A stretch of 23,424 nucleotides of DNA from Lachnospiraceae bacterium UBA4380. GTDB taxonomy: Bacteria > Bacillota > Clostridia > Lachnospirales > Lachnospiraceae. Under the pieces are notes generated by a model. The model was not told the DNA's origin. It made no database searches and saw nothing but the letters and a program-made list of their open reading frames with translations. The translations under genes and the position numbers were made by a program. How positions within the stretch are numbered: the stretch's first letter is position 1; each line of letters opens with the position of its first letter. The stretch lies in assembly GCA_002390025.1 (NCBI GenBank), contig DGRU01000228.1, positions 1-23,424 on the forward strand. Reading direction: 5' to 3'. Shown piece after piece: positions 1 to 7,255 of this stretch.

Positions 1-16
1 TGGAAATCGCTATTAT

Positions 17-40
17 GTCAACACAAAGTCAACACAAAAT
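17..40. repeat. Tandem GTCAACACAAA repeat beside the tRNA
   Basis: Two adjacent copies of GTCAACACAAA (17-27 and 28-38) lie about 30 bp beyond the 3' end of the serine tRNA. They are followed by a short inverted repeat, ATCAA TTTAAT TTTGAT. Short repeats next to a tRNA 3' end can be integrase arm or core sites, but no integrase is visible in the window, so the role is unknown. Confidence 0.4.
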
Positions 41-68
41 CAATTTAATTTTGATGTCTTAGATAAAA

Positions 69-156
69 CGGAGATGGAGGGATTTGAACCCTCGCGCCGA
101 TTGCTCGACCTACACCCTTAGCAGGGGCGCCTCTTCAGCCTCTTGAGTATTTCTCC
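69..156 (-). tRNA. tRNA-Ser (GCT anticodon)
   Basis: Read on the minus strand, a class II tRNA of about 88 nt begins GGAGAAATACTC at 156. The anticodon arm is CGCCC-CTGCTAA-GGGTG, giving anticodon GCT, which decodes AGC/AGU serine codons. A long variable arm, GTCGAGC..GGC, identifies a serine-type tRNA, and the T arm is GAGGG-TTCAAAT-CCCTC. The discriminator at 69 is G, as expected for bacterial tRNA-Ser, and no CCA is encoded. Oddity: the acceptor stem pairs GGAGA with TCTCC, but the two inner positions (A6-A67, A7-C66) do not pair. Identification as tRNA-Ser is firm; whether it is fully functional is less sure. Confidence 0.9.
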
Positions 157-553
157 AAGTATGTCTGAACTATAATTGTACGATCTAAATGCTTACTATG
201 TTATGTTATTTTATGGCTGCGAGGAGGTTTCTCTCGCAAGCGCATAAACTATTATATTTGCCGTTCCCTGTTTTGTCAACATGATTTTTTCTTTTTTTAA
301 CTTCATTTTCCCCCTGATTTTTTTCAGGCGTTTTTCCGGCATAGTAACTTCCATAAGCTTTGGGGTCTGGAAATAACTTTTCACTTCAGCCTTCATTTTC
401 CCCTCACTTTCTCGTTCTTCTTTCCGCTTTTTTGCTCGTTCCTGCAATGCCGCCCGCGGGGCGTCAATATGCGATACGCATGTGCATGGAATGTTTTCGC
501 GGTGGCGAAAGCGGCCCAGGATCCTGCACTTTGTGCGCCCGCCGGGGCGCCGG

Positions 554-627
554 TCTCTGTAATCCCCTCCTCTGTAATTATCACGAAAACTCTCTGTAAT
601 TTCCGCCTCTGTAATTATTACGAAAAA
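554..627. repeat. 37-bp tandem duplication upstream of lipoprotein gene
   Basis: Two adjacent 37-bp units (554-590 and 591-627) match at 32 of 37 positions by eye. Each unit contains two CTCTGTAAT motifs, starting at 555, 570, 592 and 607, and ends in TTATNACGAAAA. The array ends about 27 bp before the predicted -10 element of the lipoprotein gene, so a regulator-binding role is possible. Confidence 0.7.
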
Positions 628-650
628 AACACACATTTTTCCTATATTAA

Positions 651-659
651 TGATACAAT
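651..659 (+). promoter_or_regulatory. Putative extended -10 promoter of SH3 lipoprotein gene
   Basis: TGATACAAT (TG-n-TACAAT) at 651-659 fits an extended -10 element 56 bp before the start codon. No good -35 hexamer is visible at 16-18 bp spacing, which is tolerated by extended -10 promoters. Confidence 0.45.
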
Positions 660-714
660 GTATTTGTTCCACCCCCAACACTGTCAAGTATCAAATAATT
701 CGGAGGTTTAGTTT

Positions 715-1293
715 ATGAAAAAGAGACTTGTCACATATTTGCTGGTTTCCGCTCTCGCAGCTGCTGTCTTCGCAGGCTGCAGCAAGAAGGACGGCGGCGA
801 CGCCGCTGATGCTGCCGCAACTGACGCTTCTGTAGTTGAGGAAGCTGCAGAAGACGCCGGCGCTGCTGCAACTGCTTCTCTCGAAGATGTTGCTGCCGCT
901 GCAGAAGCTGCTGATGCTGAAGAGGCCGGTGCTGTCGCTGACACTACTGTTGCTGCAGAAGTTGCTGACGAAGAAGTCGCAGCTGTCGAAGATGAATCTG
1001 TTACAGAGTTTGTCGATGAAGAAGTCAAGGAAGACGCTGACAAGGAAGACGCTGACAAGAAAGACGCTGAAGAGGCTGAAGTCCTTGTCGTTGATCCCGG
1101 AACTACCTACACCGTTCGTTTCGGCGGAAATATCTATTCTTCTCCTGAAGAGAACGCTGCCAATGTTATGTACTACGCAAATCCCGGTGACTACCTGACC
1201 ATCGTCGAGCGTCTTGATAACTACTGGTACAAAGTTTCCTACTATCTCGCAGGCGAAGGCATCGAGCACATCGGTTATATCCAGATCCAGTAA
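715..1293 (+). CDS. Acidic lipoprotein with C-terminal SH3-like domain
   Basis: This is a predicted secreted lipoprotein of 192 residues. The signal peptide (1-21) ends in the lipobox VFAGC, with Cys22 as the lipidation site. Residues about 28-120 are a low-complexity Ala/Glu/Asp linker with a DADKEDADKKDA block, probably extended across the cell wall. Residues about 125-192 (TYTVRFGGNIYSSP... to the end) resemble a bacterial SH3 domain, with IYSSPEENA, YYANPGDYLTIV and WYKVSYY strands typical of peptidoglycan- or peptide-binding modules. The start is set by GGAGG at 702-706, 8 bp before ATG. Codons favour GCT, GAA and GAC far more than the neighbours, suggesting high expression. The gene stands alone, with a terminator 170 bp downstream. 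The exact ligand is unknown. Confidence 0.85.
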   Translation: MKKRLVTYLLVSALAAAVFAGCSKKDGGDAADAAATDASVVEEAAEDAGAAATASLEDVAAAAEAADAEEAGAVADTTVAAEVADEEVAAVEDESVTEFVDEEVKEDADKEDADKKDAEEAEVLVVDPGTTYTVRFGGNIYSSPEENAANVMYYANPGDYLTIVERLDNYWYKVSYYLAGEGIEHIGYIQIQ

Positions 1294-1464
1294 TAGAAAC
1301 TGCAGACAGTTTTGCCGCTCTCGGCAAGGGATGGATATACATTTACTGTATATGGAGAACTGAGTCCTTTAGCTTTAGAATAAGAATATAGGAAGCCGGA
1401 GCTTATTTCCGAACTTGTATATTTTATATTCAGAAGCAAATACAAAGTGCTTAAAAGATGTGAA

Positions 1465-1516
1465 AAAAGAAGGCTGACCGCTGCCGCAAATGGCAGATCG
1501 TCAGCCTTCTTTTTGG
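1465..1516. terminator. Bidirectional rho-independent terminator
   Basis: AAAAGAAGGCTGAC (1465-1478) pairs perfectly with GTCAGCCTTCTTTT (1500-1513), and an inner stem CTGCC/GGCAG caps the hairpin. The A-run on one side and T-run on the other allow termination in both directions. It serves the lipoprotein gene (plus) and, more distantly, the YhaN-like operon (minus). Confidence 0.9.
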
Positions 1517-1560
1517 TTTATACGCTTATTGGCCGCAGGAAAATTTCCCAAATGCATATC

Positions 1561-1627
1561 ATGCATATAGACTGAGGATGCATATTGACTGTGCATGCAT
1601 ATTGACCAGGATACATATTGACTGAGG
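1561..1627. repeat. 17-bp tandem repeat, four copies
   Basis: There are four units of 16-17 bp with consensus ATGCATATTGACTGAGG, starting at 1561, 1578, 1595 and 1611. The half unit AATGCATATC precedes them at 1551. They lie beyond the 3' end of the minus-strand operon. The function is unknown. Confidence 0.75.
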
Positions 1628-1698
1628 CCGGCCGACGGATATTGCTTGCTGATGCCCCCTTTAAGAGTGTGCTGACCGGCGATTCCATCAGCGCAGGA

Positions 1699-4002
1699 TC
1701 AGCAGCGCGAACTGCTGCAGGTAAAATAGAGGATCTGATACCTTCTGCCCGTTTCGCGCAGAAACCGCATTGCGCCCTCCATCTTTTCGTCGTCAAGATT
1801 GGTAAAGGGATCGTCCAGGATCAGCGGCGGCCTCTCTCTTGTGTCTGTCGGATACATGGCATCCGCCAGGGCCGTGCGGAGACAGATTCCGGCCAGATCC
1901 TGCCAGCCTGTACTGAGCCTGGCGGCCTCTCTCTGTTTTCCTCTCTCTTCAACCGTCACCCTGGCATCTGCGTCCACGTGGACGACGGCAGCCGAATATC
2001 CGGTGATCATCTCCCAGTAAGTGCTGAAGCTTCTCCGGATCGGATCCGCGTAGCGCGCGATCAGCGATTCTCTCGCCTTCTGCAGGAAAACAGAAGCGGT
2101 CGTTATATGACGGTAGTCGTCCTCATCTCTCCGCCGCTGCTCACACAGTTCTCTGACTTCCTCCGCCATTGCCTCTCTTTCCTCCTGTTCGGAAAGGAGG
2201 TCTTCCATCCTGTTCTGCAGATCTGCAAGCTGTGTCCGGCAGGCAGCAAGTTCTTCCCGGATCTGCTCTCTGCGGTCCCGGAGTTCTCTTGTCCCCGGCT
2301 GTCTGGTCTGCTTGGGCAGGGGCTGTATTTTTTCAGGAGGTATTTCCGGCCGGGCTGATTCTTTTTTGAAGAGACGCAGTTCTTCTTCCGCCTCCCTGAG
2401 CAGGGCCGCTGCATCTTCACAGTCATCAGCCGCATCCCGGATGGCGGCGATCTGTGCAGAGAGGTCCTCTGCGGGGGCAAATCCAAGTTCTCTCAGAAAA
2501 TGCAGGACGGGCCTTCTGGCTTCCGCCCAGGCCGCATGCATCTCTTCAAGCTTCTGTTCCTTCTCTTGCAGCTCCAGATATTCCGCATAGGCGCGGGAAA
2601 GACCCTCATCGGCAGCAGCACCCTCTGCCCCCTCTGACCGGACGGGCTCAGCTTCTCCCCCGGCCGCGCTCCTCTTCCATAAGCCGGCAGCGATCATTCC
2701 GGCCCCCGCCGCAGCCGGCAGGATGGCTGCAGCCACGGCCAGAGCCGCGATCCCTTTTTCAGAAGCTGAAGGGACAAGAGCCAGGGCCATCACCGCGCCT
2801 GCCAGGGCCAGGAGTGCTCCCATCAAAATAAAAACATTGCTTCCGGAAGCTGTCCGGGCTCCCTTTTCCTGAGAGGACCCGGTCACTCGCGGATTTCCGT
2901 CCCTATCTTCCGGATTTCCGCCCCTGTCTCCCGGTTTTCGTCCCGCCTGTGCCGGGTCGGAAAAATACTCCTCCAGAAAGGTCAGTCTTTCCTGCTCTTC
3001 TTCCGTGAGCATCCGGGCCTGCATCCGCTCCTCCAGCCGCTCTATTTTACGGCAGTTCCGCACATGTTCATCCGCCTCGCCGCGCGACGGTATGCGCTGA
3101 GGAAAGCAGGCCGCCTTCTCTTCAAAGTCAGCGCGCCGCCGTTCTTTTGCGGCAGTCAGACGGGCAAGAATCTGCTGCTCTGCCAGAAGATCCCGGTTTG
3201 CCCGCTCCATTCGGAAATACTCCTCCTCTTCCTGCTCCGCGGCGGCAATGGCCTCCGTGAGCTGCTTTTTTTCTGCTTCCAGGGCCTTCTCTTTTTCCTG
3301 CAGCACCTTCTGTTCACGGCTGCACAGGGCTATGCGCTCTCCAAGATCGTCTGACGACCTGAGTTTCTGCTGCAGCTGTCCGATCTGCGCCGACAGGCGG
3401 CAGAGCCTTCCGGTCGCTCGCTTTGGTGTCAGGCGGTTGGCGGCTTCCCTCAGCCTCTTCTGAGCATTCTCATAGTTCTCCATGTCGCCGGCATATTCCG
3501 CCAGGTCCGTGACCAGTGAGTTGATGTCGTCCGTCACATGTGTTACGCAGTCCTGCTGCGCCGTAAAAACGGTCCGCAGAAAGGAATCCCTGTCAAGAGC
3601 AAACATCTCCCTTCCGATATTTGCTGTGTAATCAAAACTGGGAAGGTTTGTGTCAAAATCCCGCAGTTCAAATTCGTCCTGCGCCTCACGCTCTCCGAAG
3701 ATTCGGGACATCTCATAGGTTCTGCCGCCCGCTTCAAAGACGATCTGCCCTCCGAAAATACCGCCCTGCCAGGGTCGGTAGAAGGTGCGGGCATTCTTCT
3801 CAGGCAGCCTGTCCCCCCGGGAAACAGCCTGCCTTTTTCTGCCCTTTGCAGGCAGTCCGTAAAACATGGCAAGAAGAAAGGCTGCGAAAGTGCTCTTTCC
3901 CCAGCCATTCTCCCTGCAGATCACATTGATCCCGTTCGAAAATACATAGTCAAAGTCATGCAGACGCCCGAAGTTTTCCACATGACAGGAAATCAGTTTC
4001 AT
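1699..4002 (-). CDS. YhaN-like SMC/Rad50-type ATPase with transmembrane hairpin
   Basis: This 767-residue protein has split ABC-type ATPase halves joined by coiled coil, as in the YhaN/SbcC-like family. The N terminus (MKLISCHVENFGRLHDF) leads to a P-loop ENGWGKST (31-38, Lys36). It lacks the canonical first Gly of Walker A. Coiled coil spans about 180-350 and 470-640. Two hydrophobic segments (about 390-410 and 417-442) form the membrane hairpin common in YhaN proteins. A signature LSTGWQDLAGICLRTALAD (695-713) and Walker B LILDDPF (727-733) close the ATPase. ATG at 4002 was chosen to match family N termini; a TTG at 4044 overlaps the upstream stop but has no properly spaced ribosome site. 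It is the last gene of the operon, 34 bp after the RyR/Sel1 gene. Its usual partner YhaO is encoded 8.9 kb away (12860-14065), which is unusual. It could act with YhaO in DNA processing or within the TIR operon. Confidence 0.85.
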   Translation of the reverse strand: MKLISCHVENFGRLHDFDYVFSNGINVICRENGWGKSTFAAFLLAMFYGLPAKGRKRQAVSRGDRLPEKNARTFYRPWQGGIFGGQIVFEAGGRTYEMSRIFGEREAQDEFELRDFDTNLPSFDYTANIGREMFALDRDSFLRTVFTAQQDCVTHVTDDINSLVTDLAEYAGDMENYENAQKRLREAANRLTPKRATGRLCRLSAQIGQLQQKLRSSDDLGERIALCSREQKVLQEKEKALEAEKKQLTEAIAAAEQEEEEYFRMERANRDLLAEQQILARLTAAKERRRADFEEKAACFPQRIPSRGEADEHVRNCRKIERLEERMQARMLTEEEQERLTFLEEYFSDPAQAGRKPGDRGGNPEDRDGNPRVTGSSQEKGARTASGSNVFILMGALLALAGAVMALALVPSASEKGIAALAVAAAILPAAAGAGMIAAGLWKRSAAGGEAEPVRSEGAEGAAADEGLSRAYAEYLELQEKEQKLEEMHAAWAEARRPVLHFLRELGFAPAEDLSAQIAAIRDAADDCEDAAALLREAEEELRLFKKESARPEIPPEKIQPLPKQTRQPGTRELRDRREQIREELAACRTQLADLQNRMEDLLSEQEEREAMAEEVRELCEQRRRDEDDYRHITTASVFLQKARESLIARYADPIRRSFSTYWEMITGYSAAVVHVDADARVTVEERGKQREAARLSTGWQDLAGICLRTALADAMYPTDTRERPPLILDDPFTNLDDEKMEGAMRFLRETGRRYQILYFTCSSSRC

Positions 4003-4036
4003 GATCAGTTCCCATACTGTATTAACTGAATTTATT

Positions 4037-7000
4037 TTACTCAATCCCCACCAGGTATTCTGTCATCCTGATATTATCGCGGTCGATCCCGCGGATATCT
4101 GAAGGTTCCTTTCCCGGACTGATCTGCTGCAGCAGGTATCCGTAGATTCGCTGCATGCCTGTCGGGACGGGTTTTAATTCTCCCAGCTGGTCCCATGCAC
4201 AGAGGAAGGGATGGAGTTTGGCCAGATACAGCTGATGCCGTGTACAGCCGCGCTGTATATAGGCCTGCATCTGGGCAGTGCTCGCCGGCATCCAGCCCCG
4301 GGAGAGCATAGACCGGCACCATCTGTCATGCTCCTGCATGGACAGGATCTCAAGACGCCTGTCTGCAGTCTGCTCCCTGAGGCGTTCCCGATCCGCTCCT
4401 TTGCCGCGGTCCGCCCCCTCTTTTCCGGGATTCCCTTCGTCCTCCGCCCGCAGCCATTTTCCGAACTGGTCTGCAAGCTTTTTCTGAGAGACCCCGGCCA
4501 GATAGCTGTGCCAGTCCGGGAAAGTGATTCCCGCAGAAAACAGACGGTAATTTAATGCCAGCGCATTGATTCCGGAACTGTCTCTGTTATACTGGCGCGA
4601 AAAGTAGTCATGCAGTGCAAGGCGGAGATTGTCTCCGCTTTCAGGCCCTTCTGCGCCGCGGATTCCGTAATAAGTCAGATGTGCCGCTCTTGTCCGCTGC
4701 TCAAGACGGCCGTGGATCAGTTCCCGGTAGGAAAACAGCTGTTTATTGGTTCCGAAGCAGTGAATGTCGTAATTGTTGAACCAGTCAAACCCCGCTTCCT
4801 CCGCCCCGACGGACAGGGTGCGGAACTGTTCCGCCCGGTCCTCTCTGCCGCAATAGGCAGCGATGAAGGGAAGTCTGTAAAATGAGGGGTCAGTCTTGAG
4901 GTACCACTCACGCAGGAACATGGACAGGGTCAGGTTTCTGTCTTCATCCGCCGTGTAGACGACGATATAATCTGCCGCCTGCAGGGTCATGGACAGGTCT
5001 TTCTCCTCCGGAGTCCAGTCCTGCCCGGGACGGACGGAAAGCAGTTCCTGCAGACGCCTGGACTCCGGCCGCATTTTGATAAAGACGGGCTTTGCCGCCT
5101 CAACTCCCGCCACAGGATTGTCAAGTCCGGGACAATCTGTCAGGAGCATCTCCTGCAGTTCATCCGCATTCTCGCCGATCACGGTAAGAGAAAAGGGAAT
5201 CTCACTGATCTGGGCAGCCGCAATCGCGTCCTTGCACAGACGGACGATCCCGGGATGATCACCGAAAATGATCGTGTCCATACGGGAGGATGCCCCTTTG
5301 AGGCAGGGGATGAAGAGAGGCAGGCGGTCGAGCAGCCAGGCAGAAGCCATCTGATCCGGGTCGCACAGATACAGAGGAATATAAAAATCTCCCATCTGCG
5401 TGCAGGCGCTGTCCAGGACGGGCCCGCACGATTCCCCGCGTCCGCACACATAGAGACGAAGGCGGTCGGAAAGCAGGTAAAACAGGCCGTCAGCGCGGTC
5501 CTCCCCGCTGCCCGCGGTATCTTTCCCGGATCCGGACCCGTCCGCCGCCAGAGCCCCTGTCCACGCGTGCAGTTTTGCCGCCATCCGAAGGACTTCCAGC
5601 GCATCCCTCATGTTTTTCTGTTCATCGTCCCCCATAGCCATGAGCAGGATCTGAGGGAGTTCCTGCAGTTTTCCGGATGCCGCATACTGCGCCACGGTTT
5701 CCCGCAGCATCTGGGCCATGCTCTTGTCCGAACAGACCTGTACGGTATAGTTCCCCGATGGAAGTGTTTTTGCAAAATAGAGGTTCCGCTCATCGTCGGA
5801 ATTGAGGAGACAGAGTTTCCCTGTCTTTTCAATATCCGCTCCTGCCGGACCTTCCGAAGAGGAAAGCGGTAGATCCCTTTCCTCTTCCGCAAAGAGGCCG
5901 GCCGCGGCGCCGGAGAGGCCGCCGCCGGACTGAATTGTATCTGCCCGATCGGGACGGGAGGATTTTCCCCCGGTCCCGGAGATCCCCCAACGCAGCCTGT
6001 TCAGAAGTGCCGCGGCTTCCCTGTGCCCCCTGCGGGCGGCTGTTTCCAGCCAGAATGCAGGATCCGCCATGGGACCGGTGAACAGATCGCTCTCCGCCAG
6101 GACTGCCGGGACAGGTCCTCCCTGTCCGTTTCCGCTTTCCTCCAGAATCCTTCCCAGCATGTACTGACACTGTGCATCTCCTTCAGACAGGTTTTCGGCA
6201 CAGGCCCCTTCAAGATAGCAGCGGGCGGCTTCATTGAGGTCCTTTTCAACACCGGGCAGAGAGTCCCCCGTGTAACAGGCATTTCCCAGCATGCGCAGGC
6301 AGGCGTGGTCTTTTTCCTCTGCGCCTTTTCGGAGGATTTCCACCGCCTTTTCTCCCTTTCCGGACTGGACAAGGAGCATTGCCAGCGGATGATAGGCGGG
6401 AACATACCCGTACCCGGCACTTTCCTCCATACAGACAGCCGCACTCTCCTCATCCGCGGTGCAGCCATCCCCGTGAAGGACCATTGCGCCGATGTAATAC
6501 TGCAGGCGGGCGTACAGTTCTCTGTCTTCAGGGTCAGCGTCGGCTGCGTCTATACTGCCTTCCAGCATCCGGACTGCTTTGCGGTAGCTCTCAAGGGCCT
6601 CCTTGCGAAGGCCGTCTGTGTACAGGATCTTCCCGGTCCTGGCCAGCTCGTGCGGCTGTGTATAATCTTTTGCCGCGAGGTCCCTGTCCATCAGATGCCA
6701 GCAGGCAAGAATAGATTCATATTTTTCTTCCGAAAAATCATTCATGGATGCCGCGAGCAGCAGGAGGGTCAGAACACGCTGCGGTGCCGCCAGACTCATC
6801 GACTGGAGCTGGAGGGCCCTGTCTCCGTCCCGTACAAACAGGGGATTGTTCTTGCCGAGTTCATCCAGCAGTTCTTTCCATACATCCGGGCTCAGAGCGG
6901 GTTCCCCGCCGGGGCACAGGAATACTCTGCATTTTTCAGCCATTTCCTGAACGAACTGAACGGGATTCTCCTCAAAGAGTTTTTCGACCTGGAGGCGGAT

Positions 7001-7234
7001 CCTGCCGCCGTTTTCCTGCCCGTGCAAAAACCAGGAATAATAGGAGGCGGAGGAGAGTCCGCGCAGATATTCTCCGATCTGGGCGGGAAAAACTTTTTCC
7101 ACCTTCTCTTCGCGGGCAAATGTAAACCGCCCCTCCGAGGACCGCAGTATTTTCTGATCTTCGATCTTCTCAAAGATCATATTGACGGTGAAAGGAGATA
7201 TTCTGCTTCTTGTTGTTTTTTTCATTGCTGCCAT
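4037..7234 (-). CDS. Sel1-repeat, Rossmann-like and RyR-domain multidomain protein
   Basis: This is a large cytoplasmic protein of 1065 residues with no signal or membrane segment. Residues about 1-170 are unrecognised. Residues about 190-415 are helical Sel1/TPR-like repeats (LARTGKILYTDGLRKEALESY, LAMLLVQSGKGEKAVEIL, MLGNACYTGDSL). Residues 415-475 are a Gly/Ser-rich linker. Residues about 480-860 contain Rossmann-like strands, notably MDTIIFGDHPG (652-661) followed by FSLTVIGEN, and ADYIVVYTADED (754-765), as in TrkA-N-type nucleotide-binding folds. Residues 962-1062 are a divergent RyR domain: EHDRWCRSMLSRGW, then AKLHPFLCAWDQL and DRDNIRMTEYL. The start at 7234 has GAGG about 10 bp upstream. 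It lies 21 bp after the TIR gene and is surely co-transcribed. Likely role (inference): a sensor or scaffold that binds a nucleotide-type ligand and talks to the TIR protein. Confidence 0.75.
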   Translation of the reverse strand: MAAMKKTTRSRISPFTVNMIFEKIEDQKILRSSEGRFTFAREEKVEKVFPAQIGEYLRGLSSASYYSWFLHGQENGGRIRLQVEKLFEENPVQFVQEMAEKCRVFLCPGGEPALSPDVWKELLDELGKNNPLFVRDGDRALQLQSMSLAAPQRVLTLLLLAASMNDFSEEKYESILACWHLMDRDLAAKDYTQPHELARTGKILYTDGLRKEALESYRKAVRMLEGSIDAADADPEDRELYARLQYYIGAMVLHGDGCTADEESAAVCMEESAGYGYVPAYHPLAMLLVQSGKGEKAVEILRKGAEEKDHACLRMLGNACYTGDSLPGVEKDLNEAARCYLEGACAENLSEGDAQCQYMLGRILEESGNGQGGPVPAVLAESDLFTGPMADPAFWLETAARRGHREAAALLNRLRWGISGTGGKSSRPDRADTIQSGGGLSGAAAGLFAEEERDLPLSSSEGPAGADIEKTGKLCLLNSDDERNLYFAKTLPSGNYTVQVCSDKSMAQMLRETVAQYAASGKLQELPQILLMAMGDDEQKNMRDALEVLRMAAKLHAWTGALAADGSGSGKDTAGSGEDRADGLFYLLSDRLRLYVCGRGESCGPVLDSACTQMGDFYIPLYLCDPDQMASAWLLDRLPLFIPCLKGASSRMDTIIFGDHPGIVRLCKDAIAAAQISEIPFSLTVIGENADELQEMLLTDCPGLDNPVAGVEAAKPVFIKMRPESRRLQELLSVRPGQDWTPEEKDLSMTLQAADYIVVYTADEDRNLTLSMFLREWYLKTDPSFYRLPFIAAYCGREDRAEQFRTLSVGAEEAGFDWFNNYDIHCFGTNKQLFSYRELIHGRLEQRTRAAHLTYYGIRGAEGPESGDNLRLALHDYFSRQYNRDSSGINALALNYRLFSAGITFPDWHSYLAGVSQKKLADQFGKWLRAEDEGNPGKEGADRGKGADRERLREQTADRRLEILSMQEHDRWCRSMLSRGWMPASTAQMQAYIQRGCTRHQLYLAKLHPFLCAWDQLGELKPVPTGMQRIYGYLLQQISPGKEPSDIRGIDRDNIRMTEYLVGIE

Positions 7235-7255
7235 CTTCGTATCCTCACATTCGGA

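Larger units (their letters stand above)
157..714. other. Non-coding stretch between tRNA and lipoprotein gene
   Basis: No convincing gene is seen in these 558 bp. Open frames exist on both strands, but they lack ribosome sites and recognisable protein character. The region holds a small hairpin (TGCGAG 218-223 pairing with CTCGCA 233-238), T-rich runs around 285-300, the 37-bp duplication at 554-627, and the promoter and ribosome site of the lipoprotein gene at its right end. Confidence 0.6.
1294..1698. other. Convergent intergenic region with terminator and repeats
   Basis: These 405 bp separate the plus-strand lipoprotein gene from the minus-strand operon. They hold two weak hairpins (TTGCCG-CTCT-CGGCAA at 1312-1327; ATATAC-ATTTACT-GTATAT at 1335-1353), a strong bidirectional terminator and a 17-bp tandem repeat. 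No gene is seen. Confidence 0.6.

Noticed and set aside
2..121. Open frame entering from the left edge and running through the tRNA
   Set aside because: It reads through the tRNA on the opposite strand and shows the usual artefact EMEGFEPSR; a genuine integrase tail cannot be supported without the sequence to the left.
211..687. A 158-codon minus-strand open frame
   Set aside because: It crosses the 37-bp duplication and the lipoprotein promoter and gives Lys/Arg-rich sequence without any recognisable feature.
691..1269. A minus-strand frame antisense to the SH3 lipoprotein
   Set aside because: The Ser/Phe/Cys-rich product mirrors the Ala/Glu linker codons of the real gene; the plus frame has a signal peptide, lipobox and ribosome site.
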